A stretch of 8,533 nucleotides of DNA, taken from contig JAJYJF010000072.1 of assembly GCA_021796375.1 (NCBI GenBank), positions 1 through 8,533 on the forward strand, written 5' to 3'. The position numbers were made by a program, and so were the translations under genes. Origin of the DNA: Chloroflexota bacterium (lineage in GTDB: Bacteria > Chloroflexota > Anaerolineae > Anaerolineales > Anaerolineaceae). The notes under the pieces were generated by a model that was given only the letters and a program-made list of their open reading frames with translations, did not search any database and was not told where the DNA came from. Positions 1 through 6,265 of the stretch are shown in pieces (the stretch's first letter is position 1; every line of letters starts with the position of its first letter).

Positions 1-47
1 AAGTTGCCGGCCTCAGCCAGATGGTGGCCGACGCGCTCGAAGAATAG
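1..47 (+). CDS. 3' end of an upstream gene, probably the [NiFe] hydrogenase small subunit (partial)
   Basis: Only the last 14 full codons are in the window, read from base 3 and ending VAGLSQMVADALEE followed by TAG at 45-47. The fragment is too short to identify by sequence. The inference that it is the small (Fe-S cluster) subunit rests on context: in group 1 uptake hydrogenases the small-subunit gene usually lies directly upstream of the large-subunit gene, and here the stop codon overlaps the Shine-Dalgarno of the large-subunit gene (AGGAGG, 46-51). The reading frame stays open to the left edge with GC-rich codon use like that of its neighbour. Confidence 0.55.
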   Translation, partial: VAGLSQMVADALEE

Positions 48-56
48 GAGGCCCCA

Positions 57-1796
57 ATGCCCCAAAGAATTGTGATTGACCCCATTACCCGTATTGAAGG
101 TCACCTGCGCATCGAGGCCGCGCTGGATGCCAGCAACGCCGTCACGCAGGCTTACTCCTCGGGCACGATGGTGCGCGGGATCGAGATCATCCTCAAAGGC
201 CGCGACCCGCGCGAAGCCTGGGCGTTTACCCAGCGCGCCTGCGGCGTGTGCACCACGGTGCATTCCTTCGCCTCCATCCGCTCGGTGGAAGACGCGCTGG
301 GGATCCGCATCCCGCGCGCCGCGAACCTGATCCGCAACCTGATGATCGCCCAGCAGTACGTGCACGACCACGTGATGCACTTCTACCACCTGCACGCGCT
401 CGACTGGGTGGACGTGGTGGCGGCGCTCAAGGCCGACCCAGCCCAGACCTCGGCCATCCAGCAGAAGATCTCCCCCTGGCCGAACTCCTCCCCGGCTTAC
501 TTCGCCAGCATCCAGAAGAAAGTCCAGGCGATTGTCGACAGCGGCCAGCTCTCGATCTTTGCCAATGCCTACTGGGGCCACCCGGCTTACAAGCTCCCGG
601 CGGAGGTCAACCTGCTGGCGGTCGCCCACTACCTGGAAGCGCTGGACTGGCAGAAGGATGCCACCAAGATCCATACCATCTTCGGCGGCAAGAACCCCCA
701 CCCGAACTTCGTGGTCGGCGGGGTGCCCATGCCCATCGACCTGAACAGCGACACCGCCCTGAACGCCAACCGGCTGGCCATCATCGCGGAATCCATCCAG
801 AAGATGATTGCCTTCGTCGACCAGGTCTACCTGCCGGATCTGCTGGCGATCGCCCCATACTACCTGGAATACGGCGGCTTCGGCGAAGGGTTGGGCAACT
901 TCCTCACCTGGGGCGAGTATCCGGGCGATGACCCCAAGGACACCTTCAAGTTCCTCGTCCCCCGGGCGGTTATCCTCAACCGCGATTTGAAGAATATCCA
1001 GGTGCCGGATCCCAACGATTTCAACAAGATGCAGGAATTCGTGGCCCATTCCTGGTACAAGTACAATCAGGGAGACCAGGCCGGGCTGCACCCCTGGCAG
1101 GGCGAAACGGCGTTCGATTATACCGGCCCGGCCCTGCCGTACGATTACCTCAACGTGGATAGCAAGTATTCCTGGCTGAAGGCGCCGCGCTGGGCAGAGA
1201 CCCCCATGGAAGTCGGCCCGCTCGCGCGCGTGCTGGCGATGTACGCCAGCGGGCACCAGCAGACCCAGGACCTGGTCAACACCATCCTCAAGACGCTCAA
1301 CGTCCCGATCCAGGCCGTCTTCTCAACCCTCGGGCGCACCGCGGCCCGGGCGGTCGAGACCAAGGTCTTCGCGGACGCCATGCAGACGTACTACGACGGG
1401 CTGGTCGCCGAGATCAAAGCCGGCAACACCCAGACGTTTAACGGCGAGAAATGGGAGCCAGCCACCTGGCCTTCCCATGCCCAGGGCTTCGGCTTCATGG
1501 AAGCTCCGCGGGGCGCGCTCGGCCACTGGATCGTGATCGACAACGGGAAGATTGACAACTACCAGATGGTCGTCCCCACGACCTGGAACGGGAGCCCGCG
1601 CGATCACAAGGGCCAGCCGGGGGCCTACGAGGCCTCGCTGGTCGGCACCAAGCTCGCCAAGCCCGAATGGCCGCTCGAGATCCTGCGCACCATCCATTCG
1701 TTCGATCCGTGCATGGCCTGTGCGATCCACATGGTGGACGCGGAAGGCCAGGACCTGGGTGAGGTGGCAACCGGGCTGAGCGTCTGCGTGAACTGA
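57..1796 (+). CDS. [NiFe] hydrogenase large subunit, group 1 (HyaB/HybC-like)
   Basis: This is the catalytic subunit that carries the Ni-Fe(CN)2CO centre and oxidises or produces H2; in group 1 enzymes it is usually a membrane-associated uptake hydrogenase. The family motifs are intact. RIEGH is at residues 12-16. The proximal Cys pair RACGVCTTVH (C62, C65) is followed by a YVHDH...HFYHLHALDWVDV segment typical of group 1. PRGALGHW is at 484-491. The distal DPCMACAIH motif has C552, C555 and H558. The 579-residue length is normal. Residues 559-579 after H558 form the C-terminal extension expected to be removed during maturation. ATG 57 is supported by AGGAGG (46-51) five bases upstream. The gene sits between a probable small-subunit gene and its maturation protease (15-base gap), so one operon is likely; its promoter lies outside the window. 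No cytochrome b subunit follows. The exact subgroup (for example 1a to 1h) cannot be assigned by eye. Confidence 0.96.
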   Translation: MPQRIVIDPITRIEGHLRIEAALDASNAVTQAYSSGTMVRGIEIILKGRDPREAWAFTQRACGVCTTVHSFASIRSVEDALGIRIPRAANLIRNLMIAQQYVHDHVMHFYHLHALDWVDVVAALKADPAQTSAIQQKISPWPNSSPAYFASIQKKVQAIVDSGQLSIFANAYWGHPAYKLPAEVNLLAVAHYLEALDWQKDATKIHTIFGGKNPHPNFVVGGVPMPIDLNSDTALNANRLAIIAESIQKMIAFVDQVYLPDLLAIAPYYLEYGGFGEGLGNFLTWGEYPGDDPKDTFKFLVPRAVILNRDLKNIQVPDPNDFNKMQEFVAHSWYKYNQGDQAGLHPWQGETAFDYTGPALPYDYLNVDSKYSWLKAPRWAETPMEVGPLARVLAMYASGHQQTQDLVNTILKTLNVPIQAVFSTLGRTAARAVETKVFADAMQTYYDGLVAEIKAGNTQTFNGEKWEPATWPSHAQGFGFMEAPRGALGHWIVIDNGKIDNYQMVVPTTWNGSPRDHKGQPGAYEASLVGTKLAKPEWPLEILRTIHSFDPCMACAIHMVDAEGQDLGEVATGLSVCVN

Positions 1797-1811
1797 GCGG
1801 TTCTGGAACCC

Positions 1812-2294
1812 ATGGAAACGCCAAACCGCTGCATTGTGCTGGGGTTGGGCAATACTCTGAACAAAGATGAAGGGCTGGGCGTCCATGCCCTTCATCTTCT
1901 TGAAGCAGAGCTTGGCCAGCCTGAGGGTGTGGAGCTCCTGGATGGAGGGGTGCTCGGTCTGAACCTGCTCATGCTGGTCGAAGACTGCCGCTACCTGCTC
2001 GTCCTGGATGCGGTCAACGCCGGGAAGCAGCCGGGGACGCTGATCGAGCTGCGCAAGGAGCAGATCCCGCTGTTCGCCGGCGTGCGCATGTCAGAGCACC
2101 AGATCACCTTCCAGGAGGTGCTGGGGCTGGCGAGCATCCGCGAGCACCTGCCGGAGTACCTGCACCTGATCGGAGTTCAACCTGACGATCTATCCATCGG
2201 GGTGGGGGTCAGCCCGACGGTCGCGGTGGCGCTGCCGGCGGTTTGCGAGCGGGCTGCCGCCGTCCTCAAGGAATGGGGGTTTTTATACCCCTAG
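1812..2294 (+). CDS. hydrogenase maturation endopeptidase, M52 family (HyaD/HybD-like)
   Basis: This cytoplasmic protease recognises Ni in the immature large subunit and cuts just after the last metal-site His, letting the active site close; the predicted target is H558/M559 of the upstream gene product. The protein has 160 residues, the usual family length. It begins with the diagnostic IVLGLGNTLNKDEGLG (residues 8-23). The three Ni-sensing ligands of HybD (Glu16, Asp62, His93 in E. coli) correspond to E20, D66 (LVLDAV) and H96 (SEHQIT). The C-terminal part has the expected SIGVGVSPTV stretch. It starts 15 bases after the hydrogenase stop. The ribosome site is weak (TTCTGGAA), so translation may partly depend on coupling with the upstream gene. 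A weak GGGGT/ACCCC hairpin (2276-2291) overlaps the last codons and is followed by TAGGGTTTT; it might act as a poor terminator. Confidence 0.93.
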   Translation: METPNRCIVLGLGNTLNKDEGLGVHALHLLEAELGQPEGVELLDGGVLGLNLLMLVEDCRYLLVLDAVNAGKQPGTLIELRKEQIPLFAGVRMSEHQITFQEVLGLASIREHLPEYLHLIGVQPDDLSIGVGVSPTVAVALPAVCERAAAVLKEWGFLYP

Positions 2295-2344
2295 GGTTTT
2301 ACAAGGTATTTTACTGACCCAAGAAATAGATCAGGAGCCGAACG

Positions 2345-3391
2345 ATGGATTACTATTTTCTCGATGCTGTCTCCTGGCAGCACAGCCAGGCGCTCTATCA
2401 CGCCGCCGCACACCTCAGCCGGGAGGCCCTCTTCATCCTGCGGCCGGCGACGCCCTATGTGTGCCTCGGCTATCACCAGGACGCGCGGGCGGAAATCGAT
2501 CTGGAGTTCGCCGCCGGGCACCAGATCCCTGTTTTCCGGCGCGAGGTTGGGGGAGGAGCGGTCTATCTGGACGGCGAGCAGCTGTTCTACCAGATGATCA
2601 TCCGCCAGGACCATCCCGGCGTGCCGCAGAACAAGGTCGAGTTTTACCGGAAATATCTCCAGCCGGTCGTGGATACCTTCCGCGAGTTTGGGGTGAACGC
2701 CGAATATCGTCCGGTGAACGACATCCTGGCGAATGGGCGCAAGATCGCGGGCACCGGTGCGGCCCAGATCGACGACATGCTCATCCTGGTCGGAAATTTC
2801 ATCCAGGATTTCAACTATGACATGATGAGCAAAGTCCTGCGCGTCCCGGACGAGAAATTTCGCGACAAAGTTTTTAAATCCCTGTCCGAGAACCTGACGA
2901 CCATGAAGCGCGAGACGGGCCGGATCCCGGCCAACGCCGACCTGGCGCGAGCCCTGGCCGGCCGGTACGTGCCGCTGGTGGGCGGGTTGGAATCAAAAGC
3001 TCTGGATCCAGCGCTGCTGGCTAAAGCCGCGGAGCTGTTCGCAGAGATGGACACCCCGGATTGGCTGTTCGCCAATGACCGCCGCGGCGAGGGCAAAGAA
3101 GTAAAAATTGCCGAGGGCGTATTTGTCATCCAGAAGATGTTGAAAACCCCGGGCGGTCTGATCCGCGTGACGGCCGTGAAGAAAGACGACCGCCTGAGCG
3201 AGGTTCATCTTTCGGGCGACTTTTTCTTTTACCCGATGGAAAAGCTCCAGGGCCTCGAGGGGTACCTGGAAGGGATAGCCGCCGATCCGGAGGCAATCAC
3301 GGAGGCTGTCCAGCGCTTCTACCGGGAGAACGGCATTGAGACCCCCGGCGTCCAGCCGGATGATTTTGCGCAGAGCCTGGCGGCAGGCTAA
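2345..3391 (+). CDS. lplA: lipoate-protein ligase A family (LplA-like, with C-terminal accessory domain)
   Basis: This enzyme activates free lipoate with ATP and attaches it to a Lys on lipoyl-carrier proteins (E2 subunits of 2-oxoacid dehydrogenases, GcvH, or LbpA-type proteins). The catalytic domain spans about residues 1-250. It shows the lipoate-loop motif RREVGGGAVYLD (65-76), a variant of the common RRxSGGGAVFHD, and NDILANGRKIAGTGA (125-139). K133 in the latter corresponds to the essential Lys of E. coli LplA. A small C-terminal accessory domain is present (about 255-348, including GLIRVTAVKKDDRLSEVHL), so it is not one of the split LplA/LplB types. The start is set by AGGAG (2333-2337), seven bases before ATG 2345. 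It begins 50 bases after the hydrogenase protease and could be read through from that operon or use its own promoter; I see no clear one. The substrate protein is not encoded here, so lipoate rather than a related acid is inferred from family. Confidence 0.88.
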   Translation: MDYYFLDAVSWQHSQALYHAAAHLSREALFILRPATPYVCLGYHQDARAEIDLEFAAGHQIPVFRREVGGGAVYLDGEQLFYQMIIRQDHPGVPQNKVEFYRKYLQPVVDTFREFGVNAEYRPVNDILANGRKIAGTGAAQIDDMLILVGNFIQDFNYDMMSKVLRVPDEKFRDKVFKSLSENLTTMKRETGRIPANADLARALAGRYVPLVGGLESKALDPALLAKAAELFAEMDTPDWLFANDRRGEGKEVKIAEGVFVIQKMLKTPGGLIRVTAVKKDDRLSEVHLSGDFFFYPMEKLQGLEGYLEGIAADPEAITEAVQRFYRENGIETPGVQPDDFAQSLAAG

Positions 3392-3418
3392 GCGGAGCAG
3401 GGGGTAAAAAGCGGTTCT

Positions 3419-3468
3419 GGCCGGTGGAGGACGGCGGGCGCGGCCGGATGCACCCGTCCTGACCGGCC
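3419..3468. terminator. large GC-rich hairpin between convergent genes
   Basis: GGCCGGT (3419-3425) pairs with ACCGGCC (3462-3468), and AGGACGG (3428-3434) pairs with CCGTCCT (3454-3460). They are separated by a small GG/G internal loop and enclose a 19-base apical loop. There is no T-run on the plus side. On the minus strand the hairpin is followed after eight bases by TTTTT (complement of 3406-3410), so it better suits the end of the tauE-DUF1634 transcript. It could also serve both directions as a barrier. A separate 10-bp palindrome, GCCTGCAGGC, lies at 3471-3480. Confidence 0.5.
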
Positions 3469-3483
3469 CGGCCTGCAGGCTGG

Positions 3484-3507
3484 TCCGCGAAAAAGCGGAT
3501 ATTTTCC
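3484..3507 (+). terminator. possible small intrinsic terminator after the lipoate ligase gene
   Basis: TCCGC (3484-3488) pairs with GCGGA (3495-3499) around the loop GAAAAA, and the stem is followed by TATTTTCC. A short stem with a U-rich tail fits a weak rho-independent terminator for the plus-strand ligase transcript. The stem has only five pairs, so the call is tentative. Together with the hairpin at 3419-3468 it accounts for most of the 131-base convergent gap. Confidence 0.35.
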
Positions 3508-3522
3508 CGTTGATGCCCCCGT

Positions 3523-3939
3523 TCAGCGCAGGAACAGGCTGTAGGTCAGCACGCTGAAGACAAACAGGGTAAACAGGCTGTATTTGAGGTTGTGTTCAAC
3601 GAACGCAAAATAGCCCACCGAGGCGAATACCCGGAGGTAGGGCGTCAGCAGGAGCACCACAACCCCCAGGCGGACGAGCAGGCGCGGCCGGTAGGCACCA
3701 GAGAAGAGGCCCTGGACGATTTGCACGATGAAGCCGAAGAAATTGACCCCGGTGATGGTGTAGTCCAGGGTGAGATTGCCGTTGACCGCGAAATGCCAGA
3801 TGACCCCCAGCAGGATTAAAGTCATGCTGGTGATGACGCCCACCATCAAGATGGTCCCCACCAGCGATTCCATGTCGGCGGCAGGCGCCCGGCGGGCGGC
3901 GGCCTGACCGGGAGGCGGGGAAGACGCGCTGCTTGTCAT
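3523..3939 (-). CDS. DUF1634 family integral membrane protein, partner of the TauE exporter
   Basis: A 138-residue protein with a polar, Ser/Pro/Ala-rich N-terminus (1-24) and three likely membrane helices at about 26-50, 87-112 and 118-137. A further hydrophobic stretch at about 63-80 (GVNFFGFIVQIVQGLF) may be a re-entrant or amphipathic segment. The LLTPYLRVFASVGYF region (97-111) is the conserved core I associate with DUF1634. Genes of this family commonly sit beside TauE/SafE exporter genes. Here the start codon overlaps the tauE stop by one base (TGATG, 3937-3941), which implies translational coupling and probably 1:1 production. Its biochemical role is not established; an accessory or stabilising subunit of the exporter is an inference from linkage. 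It ends facing the lipoate ligase gene. Confidence 0.8.
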   Translation of the reverse strand: MTSSASSPPPGQAAARRAPAADMESLVGTILMVGVITSMTLILLGVIWHFAVNGNLTLDYTITGVNFFGFIVQIVQGLFSGAYRPRLLVRLGVVVLLLTPYLRVFASVGYFAFVEHNLKYSLFTLFVFSVLTYSLFLR

Positions 3940-4772
3940 CAGATCACCCCCAGCCCGCGGAGGATCATCTCCACCCCCAGGACGATTAGAACGTACAGGA
4001 AGATGGTCCGCACGACCTGGTTCGAGATTCGCACCAGGAAGCGCGTGCCCAGGAAGGCGCCGGTCACGACGCCCAGCACCACCGGGGCTGCCAATCCCGG
4101 GTTGATCAACCCGCCGGCCAGGTAGACGCTGGTGCCGGCGAGCGCCGTGACGCCGATGATCAGGTTGCTGGTGGTGGTCGAGACCTTAGGCGGCAGGCCC
4201 ATCACCAGGTCATGGATCAGCACCTTGAGCGCTCCGGCGCCGATCCCTAAAAGCCCGGCAATCAGGCCCGCGCCAAACATCAATGGCCCGCCCAGGTATG
4301 CCCGGACCCCCTTGTAATGGATGGTTTTTTGCGCCGCCTGGTCGTAATAGCTGCCTTCCAGTTGCAGCCAACGCGAGAAGCGGTCCTGGTGGACCTCCTG
4401 CCGTACTGTCGAGCGCTGCCGGATGAACAAAGCCACCCACGAGCCCAGCAGGACGATCCCAAACAGGATGAATAAAAAGTGGTTTTGCGAGGCCAGCGTG
4501 ATGGTGGCGCCGACGATCGCGCCGACGATGGTGAACATTTCCAGGAACATGCCCACTTTCAGGTTGGTGATCCGGTCGCGGACGTAAGCGGATGCCGCGC
4601 CGCTCGACGTGGCGATGACCGAGATGATGCTGACCGCGATGGCGTGCTTGATGTCCAGCCCGAGCAGGGTCAGCGCTGGAATCAACACCACCCCGCCGCC
4701 CATGCCGCTGATAGCCCCGATAAATCCCGCAACGATTGAAATGACGAGAAGAAGCCAGAAGGATAGAACCAC
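3939..4772 (-). CDS. TauE/SafE family anion exporter (putative sulfite/organosulfonate exporter)
   Basis: A polytopic inner-membrane permease of 277 residues with about eight predicted helices arranged as two homologous halves. The family's repeated glycine signature is visible in both: GFIGAISGMGGGVVLIPAL (16-34) and GLIAGLLGIGAGALKVLI (169-186). The halves are joined by a hydrophilic loop at about 118-160 (RQRSTVRQEV...), rather long for the family. TauE/SafE proteins are known or proposed to export sulfite, sulfoacetate or related anions, but members differ and the substrate cannot be read from sequence. The start is GTG (complement of 4770-4772), preceded by AAGGAA (complement of 4775-4780) very close to the start and by a G-run (complement of 4784-4789) at more usual distance. 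It forms a two-gene unit with the DUF1634 gene downstream. About 150-160 bases of untranslated leader may lie upstream. Confidence 0.88.
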   Translation of the reverse strand: MVLSFWLLLVISIVAGFIGAISGMGGGVVLIPALTLLGLDIKHAIAVSIISVIATSSGAASAYVRDRITNLKVGMFLEMFTIVGAIVGATITLASQNHFLFILFGIVLLGSWVALFIRQRSTVRQEVHQDRFSRWLQLEGSYYDQAAQKTIHYKGVRAYLGGPLMFGAGLIAGLLGIGAGALKVLIHDLVMGLPPKVSTTTSNLIIGVTALAGTSVYLAGGLINPGLAAPVVLGVVTGAFLGTRFLVRISNQVVRTIFLYVLIVLGVEMILRGLGVI

Positions 4773-4816
4773 TGTTCCTTGTACCCCCCAGAAATCAGAT
4801 GACGATGCCAGCCGAT

Positions 4817-4899
4817 GGGACGCCTACTATCGTCCTGGTCGAAGCTGCCTGGTTTTCGAAAGAATGATCCGGGCGGCTGCGGAGATAAATGGATCTCCG
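4817..4899 (-). other. tauE upstream leader with two small hairpins
   Basis: The stretch between the tauE start and the AT-rich control region contains no convincing gene. Two short stem-loops are visible: CGGAGAT/ATCTCCG with a 6-base loop (4880-4899), and GGACG/CGTCC with an 8-base loop (4818-4835). If tauE is transcribed from the AT-rich segment near 4932-4959, both would be in its 5' untranslated leader. Neither is followed by a T-run, so they do not look like terminators. I do not recognise a known riboswitch class. A regulatory role is only a possibility. Confidence 0.25.
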
Positions 4900-4931
4900 G
4901 GCTGGGTCATCCCGTTCGCCAATCACAAGTA

Positions 4932-4959
4932 TTAATATAAATTATATTCAAATCGACAA
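4932..4959 (-). promoter_or_regulatory. weak candidate promoter for tauE, with a 15-bp AT-rich dyad
   Basis: On the minus strand, TTGTCG (complement of 4954-4959) and TATTAA (complement of 4932-4937) are 16 bases apart; each matches the sigma-70 consensus at 4 of 6 positions. The same segment carries the perfect dyad AATATAA-A-TTATATT (4934-4948), which in AT-rich DNA may be chance. The position suits a divergent promoter driving tauE, but the match is weak. Confidence 0.3.
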
Positions 4960-4987
4960 AAGAAAAAAGCCGAGGATAAACTGCTTA

Positions 4988-5015
4988 TTGACAAGTGGGT
5001 TTTTCGGCCTATAAT
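4988..5015 (+). promoter_or_regulatory. consensus sigma-70-type promoter of the ROK operon
   Basis: TTGACA (4988-4993) and TATAAT (5010-5015) are both perfect consensus hexamers with a 16-base spacer, inside an AT-rich island that stands out from the GC-rich surroundings. Transcription would start near 5021-5023, about 50 bases before ATG 5073. The site lies upstream of and within the longer GTG-started version of the ROK reading frame (from 4995), so that version cannot be translated from this transcript. Confidence 0.85.
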
Positions 5016-5016
5016 C

Positions 5017-5047
5017 TTGTTTATAAGTTCAATGAACTTATAAACAA
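5017..5047. promoter_or_regulatory. 31-bp perfect dyad, probable operator for the ROK repressor
   Basis: TTGTTTATAAGTTCA (5017-5031) and TGAACTTATAAACAA (5033-5047) are exact reverse complements around the single base A5032. The dyad begins one base after the -10 hexamer and covers the predicted transcription start, so a bound dimeric repressor would block initiation. ROK repressors such as NagC, Mlc and XylR bind AT-rich palindromes of comparable size, and a ROK gene starts 26 bases downstream, so autoregulation is the simplest reading. Most of the dyad would also be transcribed and could fold at the mRNA 5' end. I found no second copy before the later genes of the operon. Confidence 0.75.
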
Positions 5048-5072
5048 TTTTCCTGCCTTCACAACTTATCTC

Positions 5073-6263
5073 ATGGAAAAAGCCACCCGGAACCAGACCA
5101 GGGAGCATAACCGGAACCTGGCGCTCAAAATCCTCTTCCAGCACCCGACTACCAGCCGGGCCGAAATCGCGCGCATGACGCGCTTGACGCCCACGACCGT
5201 ATCGGATATCGTCGCGGAGCTGCTCAACGAGGGATTGGTCAGCGAGATGGGCACCGGCTCTTCGTTGGGCGGCAAATCGCCCATCCTGCTCGGCCTGGTG
5301 GAGGACGCCCGCTGGATGGTGGGCCTGGACCTGGCTCACAACCAGTTCAGCGGCGCGGTGGTCAACCTGCGCGGAAAAATCCGCGACCGGATCACCCTGC
5401 CGGTCGAAGGGCGCAACGGCGATGACGCCCTGGCGCTGGTCTACGAGATCCTCGACCGGCTGATCGCGAATGCCGGCCAGCCGCTCCTGGGCATCGGGGT
5501 GGGCACCCCGGGGCTGGTCAATGCCAGCGAAGGCGTCGTGCTGCACGCCGTCAACCTGGATTGGATCAACCTGCCCCTCGAGCAGCTCCTGGTCGCCCGC
5601 TACCGTCTGCCGGTCAGCGTGCTGAACGACAGCCAGGCGGCCGCCATCGGCGAGTACACCTACGGCCGGGGCCATCACCAGGAGGATAACCTGGTGGTGA
5701 TCAACGTCCGGCACGGGATCGGCGCGGGGATCGTCGTCCACGGGAAAATATTTCACGGGGATGGCGGCAGCGCGGGGGAGATCGGGCACATGCCGGTGGT
5801 CCCAGAAGGCGGCGAGCTCTGCCGCTGCGGCAACCGCGGCTGCCTCGAAACCGTCGCCAGCGCCCAGGCGCTCGTCCGGCGCGTGCGGGCGCTGGAAGCT
5901 CGGGGAAACGAGCCGGCCGGGCCGGTTACGCTGGAGAGCATCGAGCGTGCGTACCGCGAGGGAGACCCGCAGGTTCGCCGGGCCGTGCTGGAAGCCGGGC
6001 GATACCTGGGGATCGCCATCTCCAGCCTGGTCGGGATCCTCAACATCCAGGAGATCGTGCTCTCCGGGGATATGACCCGTTTTGGCGAGCCGTGGGTCAA
6101 GGAAATACGGCGGTCCATGGAGGCCAATGCCCTGGCCGGCACGGCCGCCGGGACGCACCTGGAAACCGGACAGCTGGGCGAGAACGGGATCATCCTCGGC
6201 GCTTCGGCCGTCCTGGCCAACAATTACGCGCTTTTGTTCAATCGGCAGCCAGCAGCGGATTAA
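5073..6263 (+). CDS. ROK family transcriptional repressor (NagC/XylR-like)
   Basis: A 396-residue regulator with an N-terminal winged HTH (about 14-58; TSRAEIARMTRLTPTTVSDI at 27-46) and a C-terminal ROK sugar-binding domain. The ROK signature is complete: GEIGH (235-239), then CRCGNRGCLE, giving Zn ligands H239, C250, C252 and C257. LNDSQAAAIGE (184-194) retains the Asn-Asp of the sugar pocket. The phosphate-1 loop is degenerate: VGLDLAHNQ replaces the DxGxT pattern of ROK kinases, so it should sense a sugar rather than phosphorylate it. I chose ATG 5073 because the family N-terminus (NQTREHNRNLALKIL) starts right after it and a consensus promoter lies at 4988-5015. No clear Shine-Dalgarno precedes this ATG, which is unusual. 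It heads a plus-strand operon with a ROK-fold protein and a PIG-L deacetylase, and is probably autoregulated through the dyad at 5017-5047. The inducer is unknown; an amino sugar or N-acetylated glycoside is suggested by the deacetylase. Confidence 0.92.
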   Translation: MEKATRNQTREHNRNLALKILFQHPTTSRAEIARMTRLTPTTVSDIVAELLNEGLVSEMGTGSSLGGKSPILLGLVEDARWMVGLDLAHNQFSGAVVNLRGKIRDRITLPVEGRNGDDALALVYEILDRLIANAGQPLLGIGVGTPGLVNASEGVVLHAVNLDWINLPLEQLLVARYRLPVSVLNDSQAAAIGEYTYGRGHHQEDNLVVINVRHGIGAGIVVHGKIFHGDGGSAGEIGHMPVVPEGGELCRCGNRGCLETVASAQALVRRVRALEARGNEPAGPVTLESIERAYREGDPQVRRAVLEAGRYLGIAISSLVGILNIQEIVLSGDMTRFGEPWVKEIRRSMEANALAGTAAGTHLETGQLGENGIILGASAVLANNYALLFNRQPAAD

Positions 6264-6265
6264 TT

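Noticed and set aside
1323..1895. 190-codon minus-strand frame over the hydrogenase large subunit
   Set aside because: Shadow of the hydrogenase gene; His/Asp/Arg-rich with no domain.
2276..2300. Hairpin GGGGT/ACCCC followed by TAGGGTTTT at the end of the maturation protease gene
   Set aside because: Only five pairs and an interrupted T-run; too weak to list as a terminator, mentioned in the gene entry instead.
4609..4935. 108-codon plus-strand frame between tauE and the ROK gene
   Set aside because: Its first half is antisense to tauE, it has no ribosome site and the non-overlapping 50 codons match nothing I know.
4995..5072. N-terminal extension of the ROK repressor from GTG 4995
   Set aside because: GTG 4995 lies between the -35 and -10 hexamers and the extension is encoded by the promoter and palindrome; the ROK family N-terminus begins after ATG 5073.
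4932..6158. 408-codon open frame on the minus strand opposite the ROK repressor
   Set aside because: Composition is rich in His, Asp, Arg, Ala and Gly with no recognisable domain, as expected for an antisense shadow of GC-biased codons; the plus strand has a complete ROK repressor.
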